A DNA stretch of 64,000 nucleotides from Streptomyces sp. JB150 (lineage in GTDB: Bacteria > Actinomycetota > Actinomycetes > Streptomycetales > Streptomycetaceae): positions 857,280 to 921,279 of the forward strand of contig NZ_CP049780.1 of assembly GCF_011193355.1 (NCBI RefSeq), read 5' to 3'. Below the pieces are notes generated by a model that saw only the letters and a list, made by a program, of their open reading frames with translations, made no database searches and was not told where the DNA came from. The translations under genes and the position numbers were made by a program. Shown piece by piece: positions 60,775 through 64,000 of this stretch; position 1 is the first letter of the stretch, and the number at the start of each line of letters is the position of its first letter.

Positions 60775-61184
60775 CGGTGCGGCACGCGTGAGCGAGGCTC
60801 GCCGCGCGGAGGGCGCGGTGTGCGCCGTCAGGGGTGAAACGGACTGAACGGATTACCCACGTTCGGCGTATCCACCCCTCCTTTTTCGAGCTGGTTCCGG
60901 TTGCGCCGAAGACGGCCTCCAGGGGCGGAATTGAGGATTCCGTCGCTGGTCCGGGGGGCTGTCGCGGTCTTGACTTCCGACCGCTCGACAGGGTGTCCAC
61001 CCGAACGGGTGAGTGGTGAGGAAGACCACAAATCCCCGGTTCCGTTGGGATTTTCGGACATGTGTGAGTCAAGATCCCTGTCTGACGACAAGCCCCCGCC
61101 ACCGCGGCGGGGCGGTCCGGGCGGACGCCGAGTCCTGCCGCCGCCTGGATGACCGGTCGACAGGAGTGGATCGGCAGGAGTGGA
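60775..61184. other. long leader region upstream of the riboswitch
   Basis: About 410 bp without a supported gene. TTGGGA (61045-61050) and CAAGAT (61070-61075) with 19-bp spacing are a weak candidate promoter for the riboswitch and NlpC/P60 gene. The base composition is less GC-rich than the neighbourhood, as for promoter and leader DNA. Confidence 0.45.
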
Positions 61185-61189
61185 GGACC

Positions 61190-61335
61190 CAAGCACGACG
61201 GGTCGCCGGCACGGCCGGCTCCGTGAGGAGTCGCCGGACCGAGCAGCCCTTGGGGTGAAGCCGCGGCAACGCGGCCGGGCTACTTCGCCAGCCCGAATCC
61301 GACAGGTCATCCTTCACAGGCGGCTGACGAAGGGT
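61190..61335 (+). ncRNA. c-di-AMP (ydaO/yuaA-type) riboswitch
   Basis: The leader of the NlpC/P60 gene has the features of the ydaO class: the conserved GGGGTGAAG (61252-61260), an adjacent hairpin CCGCG-GCAA-CGCGG (61261-61274), and GCCCGAATCCGACAGGTCA (61291-61309) with the diagnostic CCGAATCCGACAG-type core. Outer pairing bounds are approximate. Actinobacterial ydaO riboswitches are known upstream of wall hydrolases such as Rpf and NlpC/P60 proteins, and respond to c-di-AMP, usually by turning expression off. The start codon of the hydrolase is only a few bases past the element. Confidence 0.85.
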
Positions 61336-61340
61336 TGCGC

Positions 61341-61814
61341 ATGAACGCGCTCAATCGTGTCCCGTCGCTCATGGCCCGGGCCGGTACGGCCTCGGCCCTC
61401 ACCCTGGCCGCGGTGGGCGGCACCGTGATAGCCCCTGGCTTCGCCCCGGAGGCCGCGGCCGCCACGCCGGCGTCGAAGGCGCTTCAGGTCGCCGCCTCGA
61501 AGAAGGGCTCCCCGTACAAGTGGGGCGCCACGGGGCCGAAGCGATTCGACTGCTCGGGACTCACGCTCTACTCGTACAAGAAGGCGGGCAAGACCCTGCC
61601 GCGCACGGCCGCGCAGCAGTACAACAAGACGCGCCACATCTCCGCGAAGAGCCGCAAGGCCGGAGACCTGGTGTTCTTCCACTCGGGGTCCAACGTGTAC
61701 CACGTGGGCATTTACGCCGGAAAGGGGAAGATCTGGCACGCCCCCAAGACCGGGGACGTCGTGCGGCTGCAGAAGATCTGGACGAAGAGCGTCTGGTACG
61801 GCCGGGTCAAGTGA
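61341..61814 (+). CDS. secreted NlpC/P60 peptidoglycan hydrolase
   Basis: This 157-aa exported endopeptidase has a signal peptide (residues 1 to ~35, ending near APEAAAA) directly followed by the NlpC/P60 domain: SKKGSPYKWGATGP, the nucleophile Cys in FDCSGLTLYSY, and the His in VYHVGIYAGKG. It lacks extra binding repeats, so it is a minimal enzyme cutting peptide stems in the wall. The ATG at 61341 follows GAAGGG. It is likely controlled by the c-di-AMP riboswitch just upstream; a strong hairpin terminator follows. Confidence 0.92.
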   Translation: MNALNRVPSLMARAGTASALTLAAVGGTVIAPGFAPEAAAATPASKALQVAASKKGSPYKWGATGPKRFDCSGLTLYSYKKAGKTLPRTAAQQYNKTRHISAKSRKAGDLVFFHSGSNVYHVGIYAGKGKIWHAPKTGDVVRLQKIWTKSVWYGRVK

Positions 61815-62301
61815 CCCCTGCGGGCGCGGTGACGGCACCCCTGACCTGCCGTCGCCACGCCCGGTCATCCCCATGAGCGACCACGCCGGGCCCGTCGCGC
61901 ACCTGCGCACGGGCCCGGCCCGCTTGTGAGGGCAGCCTGCGGTGCGGACTGCGGCGCGGCGTCCGGGGTCCGCCCAGAGGCGCAGGGAGAGGCCTGGGCG
62001 GGGCACAGGCCGCTGCGGCGTCCGATGGGCCCCGTACCGGGGAACGGGGCGCGGGAGGCCGACGCGGGCGGGGACGGGGAGGCTCGCCGGCCGCGGGGGC
62101 CGGTCCGGGCTGTGTGCGGGCGGCGGCAGGGCGGCGGGCCGGGAGGGACGAGCGGCGGGGGCGGCGCGCGAGCCTCAAGGGCCCGAGGGGTCTGGGCGGG
62201 CCGCAGGCGGAAGGACGAGGAGAGCGGGACGCGAGCGGGCGGTCTCCGGGCGGCAGCGGGCCGGGAGGGGCAGCAGCGGGGGCAGGGAGGACGAGGGGTC
62301 G
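61815..62301. other. intergenic region, no gene recognised
   Basis: 487 bp between the NlpC/P60 and HATPase genes. It begins with a terminator (61885-61919). The rest is strongly G-rich on the plus strand (runs such as GGGCGGGGACGGGGAGG) with many shadow frames but no homology. G-run clustering could form G-quadruplexes; nothing else seen. Confidence 0.5.
61885..61919 (+). terminator. terminator of the NlpC/P60 gene
   Basis: An 11-bp stem, GCCGGGCCCGT (61885-61895) with ACGGGCCCGGC (61909-61919). Additional inner pairing (GCGC/GCGC) encloses the loop ACCT. It is 70 nt past the stop. Confidence 0.75.
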
Positions 62302-62757
62302 TCAGGGGTTGCGCTTGGCCGCCGTGACGGGGTGGGCCGGGACGGTCCAGGGCAGTTCGATGGCGACCGTCTTGCCGCCCTCGCGGGTGGGGCGCACTCT
62401 CAGGCGTCCGCCGCACTCGGCGGTGAGGCAGCGGATGATCACCATGCCGCGGCCGTTGTCCTGCTGCACGGCGGCCGGCAGGCGTTTGGGGAATCTGGGG
62501 TGACTGTCCGTCACGCCGATGCGGAGGTGTTCGTCCCGGTCCAGTGCCAGGTCCACGGTGAAGGTGGGCGACAGCCCGAAGGTGTGCTGCACGGCGTTGG
62601 TGGCGAGCTCCGAGACGATGAGCCGGATCGCGTCGGCCACCTCCGTGTCGGACGGCAGACCCCACTCCGCCAGGATGCCGGCCACGTAGGCACGAGCCGC
62701 GGAGACCGAAGCGGGATCGCTCGGCAGAGTGACGGATGCTTCCAGGTGGTCTGCCAT
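62302..62757 (-). CDS. RsbW-like ATP-binding (HATPase) protein
   Basis: This 151-aa protein has the GHKL/HATPase fold of anti-sigma-factor kinases. The N box is ELATNAVQHTF (residues ~50-60), the ATP-lid glycine motif QQDNGRGMVII, and G2 GGKTVAIEL. The ATG at 62757 is used; the frame could begin at 62892. Divergent from a WhiJ-like regulator and a DUF397 gene, it forms the triad often repeated in Streptomyces near developmental loci such as abaA, whiJ and bldB. Confidence 0.88.
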   Translation of the reverse strand: MADHLEASVTLPSDPASVSAARAYVAGILAEWGLPSDTEVADAIRLIVSELATNAVQHTFGLSPTFTVDLALDRDEHLRIGVTDSHPRFPKRLPAAVQQDNGRGMVIIRCLTAECGGRLRVRPTREGGKTVAIELPWTVPAHPVTAAKRNP

Positions 62758-62969
62758 GGCGATGTCGTCCCTTTCCCACGGGACCGCGGACCGACACGAA
62801 GGCCAAGGTTCGAGTACGGTCCCGGACTGGTGCTTCGTCGCCAGACTGCCACTCTCGGGGCGATCCCGGTGGCGATCCACCAGGATATGCATATATCTGT
62901 CGCTCGATGCGGTGAACTCTGCGACGACAGACCGTATTTGGGCGGCTCGGGTGGAGTAAGGAGGAGCCC

Positions 62970-63830
62970 ATGCAGCACGGTCCCGCGGTACGCCGCCGGA
63001 AACTGGGCGCCGAACTGCGTGCGCTGCGCACGGGTGCGGGCCTGACGAGTGGTGAGGCGGCGCGGCTGGTGGGCTGGCACCAGTCCAAGGTGAGCCGGAT
63101 CGAGACGGGCGCGAGCGGGGTGAAACCGGCCGATGTGCGGTTACTGCTGGACGCCTACGGGGTGAGCGATCCCCAGCTGCGCGAGTTGCTGCTGGTGCTG
63201 GCCGGGTCCGGCGGCGGACAGGGCCGGGACCACTGGTGGCACGCCTACCGCGGGGTGCTGCCGCCCACCTACAGGGACTACATCAGCCTGGAGTCGCAGG
63301 CCAGCGACATGCGCACCCTGGAGACCTCGGTGGTGCCGGGGCTGCTGCAGACGCCCGAGTACGCCCGCGCGGTGACCCGGGCGGCCGTGGAGGGCCTGGA
63401 CGAGGACCGGCTGGACACGCTGGTGGAGGTGCGGCTGGCCCGGCAGGACGTCCTGCGCTCCCAGCCGCCGCTGGCGCTCAGCGCGGTACTGGACGAGGCG
63501 GTGCTGCGGCGCGAGGTCGGCGGCCCGGACGTCATGGCCGAGCAGCTGCGCCGGCTGCTGGAGGCGGCGCGGTTGCCGCAAGTGAGACTCCAGGTGCTGC
63601 CCTTCGCCGCGGGCGCGCACGTCGGCCTCACCGGGCCTTTCGTTATCTTCTCATTTTCGAACGCTTCTGATCTGGATGTGGTTGTTCTCGACCACTTGAC
63701 GAGTAGCCTCTATCTCGAACGGAAAGAAGACGTTGGGGCCTACACCGAGGCCTTCGACGCGCTTCGGAGGAACGCCCTGTCACCCGAGGAAACGTTGGAA
63801 TACATCGCCGGGATAGCTGACGGCGCGTAA
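62970..63830 (+). CDS. WhiJ-like XRE/DUF5753 regulator with a TTA codon
   Basis: This 286-aa regulator has the N-terminal HTH of XRE type (ELRALRTGAGLTSGEAARLVG, HQSKVSRIETG, residues ~15-60) and the C-terminal DUF5753 domain (TLETSVVPGLLQTPEYARAV, VLPFAAGAHVGLTGPFVIFSF core, and DHLTSSLYLE). Codon 58 is TTA (63141-63143), the only TTA seen in the window, so translation should depend on the bldA tRNA. The 63640-63740 part is AT-richer than the rest. The gene has GGAGGAG before its ATG and a DUF397 gene 9 nt after its stop, in the standard WhiJ/DUF397 layout. Confidence 0.93.
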   Translation: MQHGPAVRRRKLGAELRALRTGAGLTSGEAARLVGWHQSKVSRIETGASGVKPADVRLLLDAYGVSDPQLRELLLVLAGSGGGQGRDHWWHAYRGVLPPTYRDYISLESQASDMRTLETSVVPGLLQTPEYARAVTRAAVEGLDEDRLDTLVEVRLARQDVLRSQPPLALSAVLDEAVLRREVGGPDVMAEQLRRLLEAARLPQVRLQVLPFAAGAHVGLTGPFVIFSFSNASDLDVVVLDHLTSSLYLERKEDVGAYTEAFDALRRNALSPEETLEYIAGIADGA

Positions 63831-63839
63831 GGAGGCACC

Positions 63840-64000
63840 ATGACCGTTCTGCCTCGGAACGTACCTTCCACCACCCACCTGTCCGATGTGCGCTGGCTGC
63901 GCAGCAGCTACAGCACAGGAGCGAACAACTGCGTGGAGACGGCCAGCCCCCGCTCGGGCGCCTGGGCCGGACTCCTCGCCGTACGCGACTCCAAGGACCC
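63840..64000 (+). CDS. DUF397 domain protein, N-terminal part (runs off right edge)
   Basis: The first 53 codons are visible. The protein starts MTVLPRNVPSTTHLSDV and then has WLRSSYSTGANNCVETA, the DUF397 signature shared with BldB-like proteins, and a strand ending VRDSKD. ATG at 63840 has AAGGAGG 6 nt before it, 9 nt after the WhiJ-like stop. It probably acts with the preceding XRE regulator, as DUF397 proteins do. Confidence 0.92.
   Translation, partial: MTVLPRNVPSTTHLSDVRWLRSSYSTGANNCVETASPRSGAWAGLLAVRDSKD

Overview
The window is Streptomyces chromosome. The signs are very high G+C with GC-biased third codon positions, many GTG and two TTG starts, and operons stitched together by 1-4 nt ATGA/GTGA overlaps. 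It also carries actinobacterial families such as MurT/GatD, DUF6777, DUF6213, a WhiJ-type regulator with a DUF397 partner, and a ureABCFGD cluster without ureE. I saw only one in-frame TTA (bldA) codon, in the WhiJ-like gene. No tRNA, rRNA, insertion sequence or CRISPR array was seen.

Layout. (1) 1-20.1 kb is a carbohydrate cluster. A minus-strand pair (FAD oxidoreductase fragment, polysaccharide pyruvyl transferase) diverges from a long plus-strand operon: UXS-like epimerase, NodU/CmcH carbamoyltransferase, GT2, GmhB-like phosphatase, GT9, two GT4-like transferases, GmhA, HldE and a second GT9. A frameshifted MFS exporter and a hemerythrin follow. A minus-strand operon (16.4-20.1 kb) then repeats the theme with another epimerase, GT9 and two GT2 enzymes, but its epimerase and GT9 lack signature catalytic residues. 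GmhA, HldE and GmhB should supply ADP-D,D-heptose, and the transferases suggest a carbamoylated and/or pyruvylated heptose-containing glycan. (2) 20.4-28.1 kb holds a secreted phosphodiester glycosidase, a small membrane protein, a Tat-exported phosphodiesterase, an acyl-CoA dehydrogenase pair with a quinone oxidoreductase, and a divergent XRE-cupin regulator and thioredoxin-reductase-like pair. (3) 28.1-39.6 kb is mostly housekeeping: ATP-dependent DNA ligase, NUDIX hydrolase, succinate-semialdehyde-type dehydrogenase, acyl-CoA dehydrogenase facing a TetR gene, peptide deformylase, murT-gatD, phosphofructokinase and a CtaG-like protein. (4) 39.6-47.2 kb is signalling: a DUF6777/PASTA lipoprotein beside a membrane Ser/Thr kinase, then a LytTR regulator, small membrane protein, Na+/solute symporter and LytS-type kinase operon. 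(5) 47.3-57.3 kb is nitrogen and arginine metabolism: Lrp/AsnC, dimethylargininase and ornithine aminotransferase, then an acyltransferase, a tripeptidyl-aminopeptidase-type hydrolase and the urease operon. (6) 57.5-64 kb holds a TetR gene facing a membrane protein gene, an orphan Phd/YefM antitoxin facing a ClpP homologue that has lost its catalytic Ser and His, a NlpC/P60 hydrolase behind a c-di-AMP (ydaO-type) riboswitch, and a HATPase / WhiJ-like / DUF397 regulatory triad cut by the right edge.

The best candidates for undescribed biology are the heptose-glycan cluster with its degenerate paralogue pair, and the YefM-like antitoxin / pseudo-ClpP / small-protein module with a TGTACA-type operator between the divergent genes.
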